A DNA stretch of 64,000 bases from positions 15,872,244 through 15,936,243 of the forward strand of contig OX637393.1 of assembly GCA_951799425.1 (NCBI GenBank), in the 5' to 3' direction. Shown here one piece after another: positions 25,001 through 37,500 of the stretch (positions are counted from its first letter, which is position 1; each line of letters starts with the position of its first letter). The stretch comes from Ilex aquifolium (Eukaryota > Streptophyta > Magnoliopsida > Aquifoliales > Aquifoliaceae). A program made the position numbers and the translations under genes. The notes under the pieces are model-generated. The model was not told the origin of the DNA, did not search any database, and was given only the letters and a program-made list of their open reading frames with translations.

Positions 25001-25640
25001 GAATTTCTTTCAACGGATAGACCTCTATTATTATTTGAGGAATTATCATGATGACCCTTCATAAACAGAACCTCGACCTGAGCATCACTGCCCTTACCAT
25101 TTAATTTAGTACGCAACTCCTTAGAATACAAAGAGGATTTCACATTAACTAAGGAGATTGAGTCTCTCCCATACAACATCGAATTACCAAAATTATCAAA
25201 CGAATCAGGCAACGAGCATAACACAATCAGGGTTTGATCTTCATCCCCAATTTTAATATCAATTTTTCAAGTCAACAATAATGTTGTTAAATTCATCAAG
25301 ATGTTCATTAGTGGGCGGACCTTCCTTTATCTTGAGTGTATACAATCGTTGCTTCAGATACAAGCGGTTGGCGAGAGACTTTTTCATATATAAACTCTCT
25401 AATTTTTCCATTGCTCTTCGAATTTGTCTTCATCGACAACCTCACGAAGAACTTCATCAACAAGAGACAATTGAATTGTACTGTGTGCTTTTTCTTCAAT
25501 ATCAGCAACTTTAGTCTGATTTGTCTCCTTGGATAGAGATGCATCAATGGCCTTTGTCAAACCCTGCTAACGAAACAATGTCTTCATATTAATCTGCCAT
25601 AAACTGAAATTTTTCTGACCATCAAATTTTTCTATCTCGA
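22033..25640 (-). pseudogene. Broken copia gag-pol polyprotein 2
   Basis: Right to left: gag fragments (25547-24937, with a UBN2-type stretch MLCSLPDSFDNFGNSMLYGR and a Ser/Lys/Asp-rich tail); a pre-integrase segment [14 protein letters not shown]...CEHCVFGK (24424-24236); the integrase C-terminal part AVSTACYLVNRS (23890-23672); reverse transcriptase MVAKGYSQREGVGFNEVFS (23126-22725) with a YVDD box at about 22720-22735; and a long RNase H region (22548-22033) with PYSSAVGSIMYAMVCTRPDI, YVDSDYADDLD and ALSTTETEYMA. The RNase H part is the best preserved at 171 residues. Stops between domains make the whole non-functional. Confidence 0.9.
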
Positions 25641-25684
25641 ATTTTGTTGTAGCTATCTCGACACCAATAGCTCTAATACCAATT

Positions 25685-26284
25685 TGTTATGAACCAAAAC
25701 CATCATCAAAATAATAACACGACGGAATAGAAAAATTAGAACACAAGAGATTTACGTGGTTTGGCTCAACAAGTAAGCCTATGTCCACGAAAGAAACACA
25801 GCAACAAGATTTCACAATTAAATGTTGGAGATTACAAGACCGTTCTTGATAAACAAAAGCAACAAAAGAGAACGTCACAGCTCTATCACACTATTATAAT
25901 AAATAAATAGTGCCCAAAAAATCCTCTCTCAACCAAGATTAATTTTCCTGAAAAGGACCCAAAGCAAGATAGAGCAAAATCCCAATTTTATCACCCTTGG
26001 CATCGTCGTTTTTATCGAGTTTCTGGAGAAGACTAAAATCAACACGTTGATAATGCTACTGGAAAAGACAAATCCCATCCAACTTGGGTATTAAATCTTG
26101 AAAGTAAAAATCCCCATTAAAAGTCCATCACGTGTATGACTTTTTCAACTTATCCCAAATAGCCTCAAATTAGTATTTTAAGTCAATAGTTTTCCATGTG
26201 AAGAAGATGTCCAAGAGTTTGTGTACAAGACAAACTCAAATCAATACTCCATGTAATACTTGGAATACAAGTCATTTATTAATA
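25685..26284 (-). repeat. 5' LTR of copia element 2
   Basis: 600 bp, paired with 21081-21675. The primer site adjoins its inner edge. Confidence 0.9.
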
Positions 26285-26289
26285 GATTA

Positions 26290-26733
26290 TAGTTGTCTGT
26301 ATGTGTGCATCTGTGGATGCGATTTTGTATAGCTGTTTGGTTTGTTGAATTGTATAGTTGTTGGCCTGTTGAATTGGGATTGGTTTATTAGTTCGAATGG
26401 TTGGAGTTGTTGTACATGTTGTGATAAAAAAAAAAAAAAATTTGGTGAGAACGTATCTTTCTGAATCAATTCGATTTAGATTTAATTTAATTGGCAAGAC
26501 TGTACATATTGTTAGTGAAAATGATGGTCATTCTGTATTCTATTATTGTTATATTATTATTTTTTACTTCTAAAACATGGCTTTCCATTTATAGTTTGAG
26601 ACAAGTTGGTAAATGTAACATTTTCAATGCATTTTTCTATCTTGGCTAATTTGATCATTCAGCTAGATGAATGATACTACTTTTATACTGTTTTTGGATG
26701 TCACTTCTATGTTGTGACAATTGCAACTTGCAG
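26290..26733. other. AT-rich spacer before the reductase-like exon
   Basis: No gene. Contains TGTTTG/TTGTTG-rich DNA and a poly-A tract near 26426. The last bases (up to AG at 26732-26733) form a splice-acceptor-like end for the reductase-like exon. Confidence 0.5.
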
Positions 26734-27036
26734 GTAGGCGGAAAACGTATTGGGATTCTGGGGCTTAGGAGAATTGGCATAAGGATCGCTCGCCAAAAGG
26801 GTCGTGGCATTTGGCTGCATCATGTCCTACAACTCGATGAGGAAGAAGCCACATGTTTTATATCATTGTTACGATAATGTTCATGACCTTGCAACCAACA
26901 ATGATGTTCTAGTTGTTTGTTGAGCATTGACAAGTGAAACCCACCACATAATTAACAAGGATGTTATGACAGCTCTGGGAAAGAAAGGTGTCATCATCAA
27001 TGTTGGTCGTGGGGCTTTTATTGATGAGAAGATTGG
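26734..27036 (+). pseudogene. Hydroxypyruvate/glyoxylate reductase-like exon (D-2-hydroxyacid dehydrogenase), broken
   Basis: Translation gives VGGKRIGILGLRRIGIRIARQ, then after a frameshift CIMSYNS and YDNVHDLATNNDVLVVC, a stop, then [36 protein letters not shown]. This is the NAD(P)-binding half of plant HPR2/HPR3-like reductases, which reduce hydroxypyruvate or glyoxylate as a photorespiratory bypass. The Rossmann motif GxGxxG has become GLRRIG, one frameshift lies near 26800-26840, and TGA interrupts at about 26920. An acceptor AG directly precedes the fragment, so it came from a genomic copy, not a reverse-transcribed mRNA. No upstream or downstream exons were found. Confidence 0.82.
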
Positions 27037-27144
27037 AAATGTATTGTAATATTTAATGGTTTTAAGAATTTTTTGTTATTTTGCTTTGTACTTTATTTCA
27101 TGGTTGATCTATTGAAAACAGAAATTTTGATGTCTTTATAGCAG

Positions 27145-27834
27145 CAATGGCGTTAAGGCTGTTAAACAAGCCAAGCTTGAACATTTTTTTAGGCTCGTTT
27201 ATGTGTAAATAGTTAAACGAGCCAGCTCGTTTATGTGTAAATTAGGTTTGAATTAGACTCGAATTCAGTTCGATTATCACCCCTAAATGACGTAGCCACA
27301 TGAAGATTGGATCAGGGGGCATGGGCCCACCCTAAATTTTTTTTAAAAAAAATTATTACATGTGTATATTTTAAATTATTTTAAGTATATTTAAATGTGT
27401 CCATTTTATTATTTTTTGTTCTATCAATTAGTAGAGTCATATAACTAAATAATTATGAACTTTTGGATACACTTTGAACACTTTTAGATACGTCTAGATA
27501 AATTTTTGACATGTCGAACTCATTTTTAAAATTATAGAGATTATGAAAGCTAGGTTAAATAACTTAATGAGTGATCAATGACTAATAGGTTCTCTATAGT
27601 TTCTTTTATATAGTTAGTCTCATTTGTTGTGAAGGTCTGCAATTAATCTCTTTTTTATTTATTTATTTGTATACGTTATATTTATCGACGTTTGATAATT
27701 TTTATATTTTATGAATCTTTAAGTATCAAATACAATGTTGCAAATTTAAATATATTATTTTATTTTTATTAATTAGGAGAAAAATTTTAAAATTTCTGAA
27801 TAAAGTCCCACCCTAGACATAATTTTTTGGCTTC
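27145..27834. mobile_element. Degenerate hAT-like element (outer)
   Basis: The left end CAATGGCGT + AGCCACATG resembles the CAGTGGCGTAGCCAC end of a common plant hAT-like non-autonomous family once the insertion at 27154-27293 is removed. The right end TTTTTTGGCTTCA (about 27834) resembles the matching TGGCTTCGCCACTG end but is decayed. Internal phrases GGGCCCACCCTAAATTT and GTCCCACCCTAGAC also fit. The right edge and target duplication are uncertain. Confidence 0.4.
27154..27285. mobile_element. Short hAT-like MITE nested in another element's end
   Basis: 132 bp, from TAAGGCTGTTAAAC to the complement of TAGGGGTGATAATCG. It is flanked by AATGGCGT (27146-27153) and AATGACGT (27286-27293), an 8-bp duplication with one change. 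GCTCGTTT/AAACGAGCC motifs fill the interior. It sits inside the terminal sequence of the outer hAT-like element. Confidence 0.6.
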
Positions 27835-28310
27835 ATATAAGCAATATGTTGAATCTTAATATAGGAATTACATGATGGGCATTAGCATACGACATTTTAA
27901 CCTGTTGCAAGTCTTTTGTATTTTTAAATAAAAAAAAATTATTATTTTTTATTTTATCAAGTCAATATTTATCAAAAATAGAAAATAAAAAAATTATCAA
28001 ATCGTTGTTTATGTTTTTTAAAATTTTATAATCTTAATCTAAAAATGGCTGGTGGGACAGCGTAGGAAAAGTTATTTTCACTTACTAGAACGAGAGGGGC
28101 ATTTTTACGATATTCAATGATACTTTGAAAATTTAAATTTTTAATATATATTTTGAAAGATTAAATTTTTTATATTTTATCCTTAATTAAATAAAAATAT
28201 AGTTATGTGATTTAAAATCAAAACAAGTGTTATTTTGTCCCATAATATTTTTCCTATATTTCTTATGTTTTTTTTTTTTGCATATAATTATTTATATTAT
28301 GCAAATTTAT
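27835..28310. other. AT-rich upstream region of the RRM gene
   Basis: No gene recognised; A/T-rich with homopolymer runs. It would contain the promoter of the RRM gene. Confidence 0.5.
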
Positions 28311-28319
28311 GTATATAGC
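28311..28319 (+). promoter_or_regulatory. TATA-like box of the RRM gene
   Basis: GTATATAGC lies about 90 bp before the ATG at 28403. Position and sequence suit a plant core promoter; no other support. Confidence 0.4.
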
Positions 28320-28402
28320 ATAAAATTTTGTACTTAATTTCATTAAACCGGACCAAGTTATTCCCCCCTTTTATTTTGACTGAGAGTAGAATAAATCGCT
28401 TA

Positions 28403-28547
28403 ATGGCAAGAAGTGTATGGTTCGGTTACTCCCCAACTCCAAAGCTTACCTTTGGAGCACCTCATGTAAATCGATCCAATTCGGAGTCTTTAAAGCTACA
28501 TGCGTCTTTCTTCGATTTTCCACTTGCAAGCAAAATCATAGTCAGAA
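28403..28547 (+). other. RRM gene, coding exon 1
   Basis: 145 nt, residues 1-48 plus the first base of codon 49. It carries the putative transit peptide and the first half of RNP2 (ASKIIVR). The frame stays open upstream to 28328, but the first ATG is 28403. Donor GTAAGT at 28548. Confidence 0.83.
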
Positions 28548-31500
28548 GTAAGTGGTCTCACTCTCTTTGCTCTTGATGTTTGCCTATGTTGTATTTCTTC
28601 ACTTGTGTTGATTTGATTTGATTTGCCATTTGGGTTTTCTTTGAGTCTGATATGAAGATCTGACATTTTACCGATCGTTTTCATTTTGTTGCATTGTACG
28701 TTTAATTGTTCTAGCATCTGGGTTTTGTTTTTTTACACTATATACATAAGTAATTTGTCGCCCACTATGTGTTTGATGAAAAGAACTGGGAAAGAGCAGA
28801 ATATAATTGATTCTTTGACAACGTATGTTTTTTATTCTGTAAATGCTGTTGATACGAGTTTTCTATCCAGGGTGTTAAACACAAAAAATGATGAGTGATT
28901 GTGCGATTGTGTGTAGAAGAACCTATATCCCACATTTTCTATAACCAAGTGTTAAGAGCATCTCCAAAAGGCTAGCTAAACCCCCCTAGCTATTTTAGAT
29001 AGTTTTCCCCAAAAATCTAGCTAAACCCCCCTAGCTATTTTAGATAGTTTTTTTTTTTTTAACGACCATCTTAAGAAGGGTTTCTTCTTAACCCGTGATA
29101 ATCAAGACGACATATGGATTAATCTGAAGTATGAAAGACTCTCTGATTTTTGTTACCAATGTGGCCGGATTGGCCATCCCCAGAGCCCGTGCAAGGAAAG
29201 ACGCTTATGGGGGTCTAATGGCCACTTTGGCCCTGAGTTGCGAGCACGGAGTAACCAATCATCAGGATTCTTTAGGGAAACCTGGTCACTGAAGTCAAGA
29301 GAGAACATGGACAAAAAAGAGAAGTTCAAAGGGAAGATGAAGGCCACCGGAGAAGACGACGTTCAAGCAGAAGGTGAAGGTCCACAAAGCAGCAAAAAAC
29401 CAACTGAAAAGGCCTTTGACATGCATAACGGCCGTAGTGGAGATGAGCCTATTCCCCAAGGTACTAACGTTGTACGTGGCATGCGGAATCAGAGAAGTGA
29501 AATTCAGGATCATGTCCCACCCCTCTTAGTAGTGCCCTTTTCGGAGGGGGACCAAGAAGGGGACCACGGTTTTCTCTCTCTCTACCCGAATCTCAGGAAG
29601 ACTCCCAGTTGTTGGTAGCAATCAAGAGAGGAGACTACTATGTCATTGAGCCCACAGAGAGCATGGAGGCCCAGGAGTCAGAAGAGAAAGAGATTTATTT
29701 AATCTCTGATAGTGGGGATGAGGAGAGGGACAACGATATGGAGACTCACTTTGAGAGAATGCCTCTGAAGAGGAAAGCCCATATGGATTATTCTGAACTG
29801 GAGGCCCATCCAAGGGAGTGTAAAAGGATCAAATCCATCCCAGAATATGGGCCAGAGGGCACTCCACCTTTCCTTCCCCAACTAGGTCACCCTACGGACC
29901 TCCATCTCTCTTTATCAATTAATGGGGAGATTGGGGTATCCAAACATCAGTCTAGGAGGAGTAAAGCTAAGAAAAGAAGGGGACCTGAAGCAATGACCCA
30001 TTCAGAGATCTACTTTGCCTTTATGGAGAAGGATCGGAGGCAGCAAGCCCAGTTGGAAAGGGAAGTGGAGGAACAGAATCAACAAGCTCAAGGGGATGAA
30101 TTAAACGGGGAGAAGGAAGGCGAAGGAGAAAACAATCTCAATCTTTGTATGTCACAGTGGATTTCCCATTCCATAAATGATATGCCTAAGGAGGGTGCAT
30201 CAGGTGATCTTACTGATAAGGTGGTGGTGGCTGACTGTAAACAGCCACACGATTCATGTTAGTTCTTTCCTGGAACTGTTAGGGAGTGGGACGACCCCGG
30301 ACAGTCCGCAATCTAAGAGGGCTTATTGGTACCCATCGTCCCTCAATCGTTTTCCTTATGGAGACTAAGAACCAGTCCCATAAGCTAGAGCGGTTGAGAA
30401 GATCTCTGAACTTCAATTTTTTCGAGTATGAGGACCCTGTGGGGCTTTCTGGCGGTCTGGCCCTTTGGTGGAAAGAAGGAATTAATCTTCAAGTGATTGA
30501 GAAAAATAAGTATATGATTAATGTGAGATGTAGGCTGGTGAACCATCCGGAGTTGTGGCAATGCACCTTCATTCATGCTGATACGAAATGCGAAGTTAGG
30601 AAAAGACTTTGGGAAAGGCTGAAGTTGTTGGCTAGATCCTCTGACATGCCCTGGCTGGTGGCTGGGGATTTTTGGGTCTCTGGATAAGAAAAAATGAGGT
30701 ACTGCTAGCAATATCAGGAGAGTTGAGGAACTTCAACAGCTTATCTCTGAGTGCTGTCTTATGTAGCTTGACTTTAGTGGTCCTAAGTTCACCTGGTCAA
30801 ACAACAGACCAGGGGCTGTCAATGTTCAGGAGAGGCTCGATAAGGTGATGGTTAATCCTGAATGGACTGCTCTTTTCCCTTCCACTCATGTGATCCATGA
30901 AGCAAGAATGGGCTCTGATCATTGTCTGGTTATGATTGATTTTGGGATGAAGACTAAGAGGACCCCGTATCAGTTTAAATTTGAAAGTATGTGGCTGGAT
31001 GATTCCGAATGCGAAGAAGTTATCAAAAGGAGCTGGTCTTGTAAACAACCAAATTCGGTGATGCTGAATGCTATCTTAAATCTGGACTTGTGCAGACAAA
31101 GCCAGTCAACATGGAGTAAACAAAAGTTTTGGAATCCTAAAAAGGCCATTAGGGATCTGAGAAATGAACTTATTTACGTTCAGAATCTTGAACCGTCCGA
31201 GGAGAACTTGATCAGGGAAGCGGAATTGTGCTTCCAAATTGATGCCTACAGACGAAAGGAGGAGAAGTTCTGGCTACAACGTTCGAGGATCAACTGGTTG
31301 AAGGATGGGGACCAGAACACTAGATTCTTCCATATGACCACTATCCAAAGGAGAAATCGCAATCAAATTCTGAGACTTAAAACAGAAGGAGATGAGTGGC
31401 TTGAGGATGAGGAGGACATAAAGGCCCATATCAGCGACTATTTTATGGACATGTTCAAGACTGTAGGGGAAAGGAATTGGACTGAAGTCTTGAATTCTGT

Positions 31501-34500
31501 TGATAACAAGGTTATGGAGGAGATGAACCGAAAATTGCTAAGACCAATCTCTGAAACTGAGGTGCAAGATGCAGTAAAGGAACTAGGAGCCTTTAAAGCC
31601 CCTGGTCCTGACGGCTTCCCAGGAATTTTCTATCACAAGTTTTGGCATGTTGTAAAAGATGAGGTTTTCCATTTGGTGAGAAGTTTTTTTGAAGAAGGCA
31701 CTTTACCTAAGGAGCTCAATTTAACGAATGTGGTTCTCATCCCCAAAGAATCTGCCCCTGAATGCATCTCCCAATTTAGGCCAATTGCTCTTTGCAACTT
31801 TTTATACAAAATTGTCTCAAAGGTGCTGGCTAACAAAATGAAGGGTATGCTTGGCGATCTTGTCTCCCCTAACCAGGCTGCCTTTGTCCCCAACAGGCTT
31901 ATCCAAGATAGCATCGCCATTGCAAATGAGTTATTTCATCATTTGAAAGGAAAAAAGAGAGGAAAGATCCCGGAGTTAGCAATCAAAATGGATATTAGTA
32001 AGGCATATGATAGGGTTGAATGGGACTTCCTGGAGGTAACAATGCTTAAGATGGGCTTTGACAAACGTTGGGTGGGGTTGATTATGCAGTGTGTCAGTAC
32101 AGTGTCCTTACAATTTTTATTGAATGGGAATCAAATTTGCAAACTTTGTCCACAGAGAGGCATTAGACAGGGAGATCCACTCTCCCTATATCTTTTTATT
32201 CTTGTTGCAGATGTTCTCTCATCCATGCTACTGAAGGGTATTGAGGATAAGAGGCTGACGACTCTCAAAATCAAAAGAAGAAGTCCAACCATCTCTCATT
32301 TGCTCTTTGCCGATGACTCACTATTCTTTATCAAAGCTAAAAAGGGAGGAGCTGAGGAACTGTTGAGGTTGTTGAATTCCTACTGCGAGGCTTCAGGACA
32401 GAGTGCTAACCTCCAGAAATCTGGAATCATCTTCTCCAGTAATACCACAGAAGACCAAAGAAATTCCTTCTACAGCCTGTTGGGGATGTAGCCTCTACCA
32501 CACTGTGCCAAATATTTGGGAATCCCAGTTGTTTGGCAGCGTTAAAAAAAGGAGGTGTTTGGATATTTGCTCGAGAGAATAGCGAAGAAGCTCCAAAGGT
32601 GGAAAAGCACTTGCCTTTCTCAAGCTGGTAAAGAGGTCTTGATCAAGGCTATCATCCAGGCCATCCCCAACTACGCCATGTCAATGGTGGCATTCCCTAA
32701 AAACTTTTGCGAGAAGCTTGATAGCTATGTCAGAAAGTTTTGGTGGAGAGGTCATGATAACAGCAACGACATCTGCTGGAAAAAGTGGGATAAAATGATC
32801 GAACCGAAGGCAGAAGGAGGAATGGGATTCAAAGACTTCAGACTCCTTAACAAATCCCTTTTGGCTAAATAATGTTGGAGGATTATTTCACAACCTGAGT
32901 CCTTTTGGGCTAAATTCATGAAAGCGATTTACTTCCCGGATGTGGACTTCATGAAGGCGAATTGTGGTTCTAGACCCTCGTGGGTATGGAGGAGCCTCCT
33001 TTATGGAAGGGAATTGCTTAACCAAGACGTCTTGTGGCAGATTGGAAATGACAAGGATGTTCTTTTCTGGGAGGATAAATGGATCCCACGCCTCCCAAGT
33101 CGATCTATACAATCTCTGAAGCCCCAGGAATGCCCTATTGAGAAGGTGGCAGACATCATTAGGGAGAATCCCAGAAGTTGGAACTCCTTTAGCTTTTCGA
33201 ACTTCATCTCCAGGGAGGAAGTGGATGCAATCCAGGCCATTCCATTATCACTAAGGGGAGGCGAAGATAGAAGAATTTGGTGGCCAGATAGGAAGGGTTC
33301 TTTCACTGTAAAATCTAGATACAGATTGGTACTTAAACTTGCACAAGTCCCCCAGGAGGCTAGCTCTTCTGCCTCCCTTCATTCCAACCTATGGAGATGC
33401 ATCTGGAACATGAAGGTTCTTCCGGAGGTGAAGCATTTTTGGTGGAAAGCATGCCATAACTCTTTGGCCACACACGAAAATCTTTTCAAGAGTAAATGTG
33501 CTTCTTCCCCTCTTTGCCAGATATGTTTTTTAGCCCCTGAATCCATTGAGCACTTGTTGTTTGATTGTGAATGGACCAATAGGGTGTGGTTTGGTATGGA
33601 TTTTTTCTCCAGTTGGGGGGACTCCCCCTTTTTGTCGGTTGCTAGCAGGTCCTCTATGTTACTGCAGTTGGTTACGACGGGCAATGGCGGGCTTGACGTC
33701 CTGGGAAAGTTTGCAACTATGGGATGGGCCATTTGGAAGACGAGGAACCAATTCATCTTTAACAAGGAAGTGATTAATGCTTTAGCCACCGTCATCAAAG
33801 CCAAAGGAATGTGGAATGAGGTAGTTATGTCTGGGAATGTGATGGAATTGGAGAAACAGGAGGAGGCACAAGCGCAAGAAGTGGTGAATCATGATGCTGC
33901 TGCTGAGATCCTATTTAGCTGCGATGGGGCTTTCAATTCAAAGTCTGAGAAAGCTGCTTGTGGTGTGGTGGCCTGGAAGGAGAAGGGCTCCTTTGTCTTC
34001 GGTAGTGCAAAATCCTTTCCTGCATGTTCCAGCATCCTTGCTGAGGCTGAGGCCGTTAGACAAACCTGCCTCTTTGCCGAAGCCCAGCTGATCGCCAACA
34101 CAACGATTATAAACGACTGCCTTAACATCATCAAACTGAGCTCCAACGAAGGCATGCTCCCGTGGGAGATTAGCATTATTATTAACGATATTAGACATCT
34201 TGTTAGGGTACATAATCTTAACTTTTTGCACAAGCCTAGGGCCTATAACAAGACTGCTCATTGGGTGGCAGTCGCTAAACTAAATAATACACTTCCGTTG
34301 TATTGGACATGCTCTCCTCCCCCCGAGCTTAAGGCTTTTCTTTTGTCTGATTGTAGCCAAAACTTTCCTACTTAATGAAATATGACTTATGTTTGGTTGT
34401 TCAAAAAAAAACAATACTATCTAAAATAACTATTCAAAATATATTTAAATATTGTATTATCTACTTTAGCTAACTACTTTTTCAAATTCACCTCAACAGC

Positions 34501-37500
34501 GATATTTATTTTAGCTAACCACTTCAACTAACTTTCAATAATAAAATCTAAAATACTATGTAGTATGCCATGTTATCACCATATTGATGACATCACATGC
34601 TGACGTGTTACTTTGCGTCATCAAAATTTTAATTTTTATTAATAACGGTCATATTTACAACGGTCACGAAATTCAAAATTTTAAAATTTAAATTTTTTAA
34701 CGGTCATATTTTTTAATATGTATAAATAAGATCTTCCATCTCTCATTGTCATACACCTCAAATCTATTTATTGGCATTGCACTCTTCTTTGTGTTTATGT
34801 TATGGCTCGCCATCCTGCAATGAACATGATTCTTAACGATTCTGACTCTGATGGTGAATTGGAGATGGTAACAATTTGTGCTATTGAAATGAACAAACTC
34901 AATAGCGAGGAAAGCTCTGGTGTACGTCGTGGTTCCATTTAAGGTCATTCAGTTATTTTTCGTAATCGAGTTCAAGGGGACGAGAGATTGTATCGTGATT
35001 ATTTTGCTGAACTGCCTATCTATCCCCCAAATTTATTTCGAAGAAGGTTTCGAATGAATCGAGCCATTTTCTTTCGTATTCTATCCATGGTGGAAGATTA
35101 TGATCCATTTTTTGTCCAAAAAAAAATGTTGCTGGAATTATTGGCTTGTCTTCCCTTCAAAAGATGACAGTCGTCATAAGGATGCTTGCTTATGGAGTTG
35201 CAGCAGATTCTATCGATGATTATGTGAGGATTGACGAAAGCACCGCAATAGAAAGTTTGAAAAGATTTGTGAGGGCGGTAGTAGCAATTTTTTTCGATGA
35301 ATACCGCAGGTCACCAAACAACAATGACATTGCTAGATTATTAGCAATGGGTACCAATCCTGGGTTTCCTAGGATGTTGGGTAACATTGATTGTATGCAT
35401 TGGAAATGGAAGAATTGTCCAACAGCATGGAAAGGTATGTATTCTGGTCACGTCCATGAACCAACAATTATTTTTGGAGGCGATGGCTTCATATGATCTC
35501 TGAATTTGGCATGCCTTTTTTGGGTTACCTGGATCTCGTATGATATCAACGTACTAGAACGTTCTTCTGTTTTTGCATTCTTTTCAGAAGGTCGGGCTCC
35601 TCTAGTCAATTTTTCAGTCAACGGAAACGATTATACAATGGGGTATTATCTTACTGATGGTATATATCCAAAATGGGCAACATATGTCAAAATAATTTCA
35701 TCTCCAAGAGGTAATAAGCAAATACATTTTGCAAAATCTCAAGAGTCAGCAAGAAAGGATGTTGAGCGAGCATTTGGAGTGCTCCAAGTACGATTTGCTA
35801 TAGTGCGTGGACCAGCACGTTTCTGGACAGCTGAAGTGCCTAAGGATATTATGAAGACATGCATAATATTATATAACATGATTGTCGAGGATAAGTGTAA
35901 CGCAAATGAGTTGGACTTTAGTTATGATACAATGAATGAGAGTCCCACTGTCAGAGTTATACCTGAGCGGAGTTCAAAACTACTCTAATTTATTAATACT
36001 CAGCATTGCATTAGAGATAAAGAAACTCATTCTAAACTCCAAGTTGATCTAGTCGAGCATCAGTGGAAGTTGGTGATAAATTAATGAACTCGTTAATCTG
36101 TTAGCAGAGATGAAGGAAGAGAAAAAGGTAGTGAATGAGAAGAAATTTGAAATGTTTGAAAAATATTATCTTCAAGAACAGTAACGTCCACTACAAGAGA
36201 AAAAGAGAATGCAAATGGAGCAAGTAAGAGAAGAATAGGGAATAATATCGATGGATACGAGTTGCATGCCTCTGTTGCAAGCTGATTATTATCAGCGCCG
36301 CCAAATGGAAATCTTGGGAAAGAATATGTAGTTCTTTTTTATTAATAGGCAAACAACTTTAAGTAGTAATAATGATGCTACAAGTACTATAATAACATTT
36401 GTTTAAGTAATGCTTAGTAGTTTCCATGCATATTCCACTGATGCTCGACTAGATCAGCTTGTAGTTTGGAATGAGTTTCTTTGTCTCTAATGCAATGCTG
36501 AGTATTAATAAATTGGAGTAGTTTTGAACTCCGCTCAGGTATGACTGTGGCAGTGGGACTCTCGTTCATTGTATCATAACTAAAGTCCAATTCATTTGCG
36601 TTCCACTTATTCTCGACAATCATGTTATATAATATTATGTATGCCTTCATAATATCCTTAGGCACTTCAGCTGTCTAGAAACGTGCTGGTCCACGCACTA
36701 TAGCAAATCGTGCTTGGAGCACTCCAAATGCTCGCTCAACATCCTTTCTTGCTGACTCTTGAGATTTTGCAAAATGTATTTGCTTATTATCTCTTGGAGA
36801 TGGAATTGTTTTGACAAATGTTGCCCATTTTGGATATATACCATCAGCAAGGTAATATCTCATTGTATAATCGTTTCCGTTGATTGAGAAATTGACTAGA
36901 GGAGCCTGACTTTCTGAAAGGAGTGCAAAAACAGAAGAGCGTTCTAGTACGTTGATATCATACGAGATCCAGGTAACCCAAAAAAGGCATGCCAAATTCA
37001 GAGATCATATGAAGCCACCGCCTCCAAAAATAATTGTTGGTTCATGGACGTGACCAGAATACATACATTTCCATGTTGTTGGACAATTCTTCCATTTCCA
37101 ATGCATAAAATCAATGCTACCCAACATCTCAGGAAACCCACGATTGGTATCCATTGCTAATAATCTAGCAATGTCATCGTTGTTTGGTGACCTGAGGTAT
37201 TCATCGAAAAAAATTGCTACTACCGCCCTCACAAATTTTTTCAAACTTTCTATTGCGGTGCTTTCGCCAATCCTCACATAATCATCAACAGCATCTACTG
37301 CAACTCCATAAGCAAGCATCCTTACGGCGGCTGTCATCTTTTGAAGGGAAGACAATCCAGTAATTCCAGCAGCATTTTTTTTTCGACAAAAAATGGATCA
37401 TAATCTTCCACCATGGATAAAATACGAAGGAAAATGGCTTGATTCATTCGAAACCTTCTTTGAAATAAATTTAGGGGATAGATAGGCGGTTCAACAAAAT

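Larger units (their letters stand above)
21081..26284 (-). mobile_element. Ty1/copia LTR retrotransposon 2, full-length but decayed
   Basis: LTRs of about 600 bp (21081-21675 and 25685-26284) enclose copia gag-pol on the minus strand. The target duplication is GATTA at 21076-21080 and 26285-26289. Beside the right LTR is the complement of TGGTATTAGAGC (25670-25681), an initiator-Met primer site with one change. Beside the left LTR is a purine-rich tract (AAGTCAAGGTGGAGA on the minus strand). The LTRs differ visibly, and the coding part is broken. The internal order is gag, pre-integrase, integrase, RT, RNase H, as in Tork-like copia elements (lineage is inference). Confidence 0.93.
29061..34411 (+). 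mobile_element. L1-type LINE, 5'-truncated
   Basis: ORF1 remnants with a CCHC knuckle are followed by ORF2 with endonuclease, reverse transcriptase, zinc-finger and RNase H domains, and then a short A run (34403-34411). The N-terminal part of ORF1 is missing. A run of about 12 T (29049-29060) marks the 5' junction. It sits in the inverted Harbinger structure and in intron 1 of the RRM gene, in the same orientation as that gene. No clear target duplication was found. Confidence 0.88.

Noticed and set aside
28328..28402. An upstream extension of the RRM exon 1 frame
   Set aside because: The frame is open back to 28328 but starts with TTG; the first ATG is 28403, after the TATA-like box.
33379..34261. 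Minus-strand frames of over 100 residues opposite the LINE
   Set aside because: They are antisense shadows of the LINE ORF2 C-terminal region.
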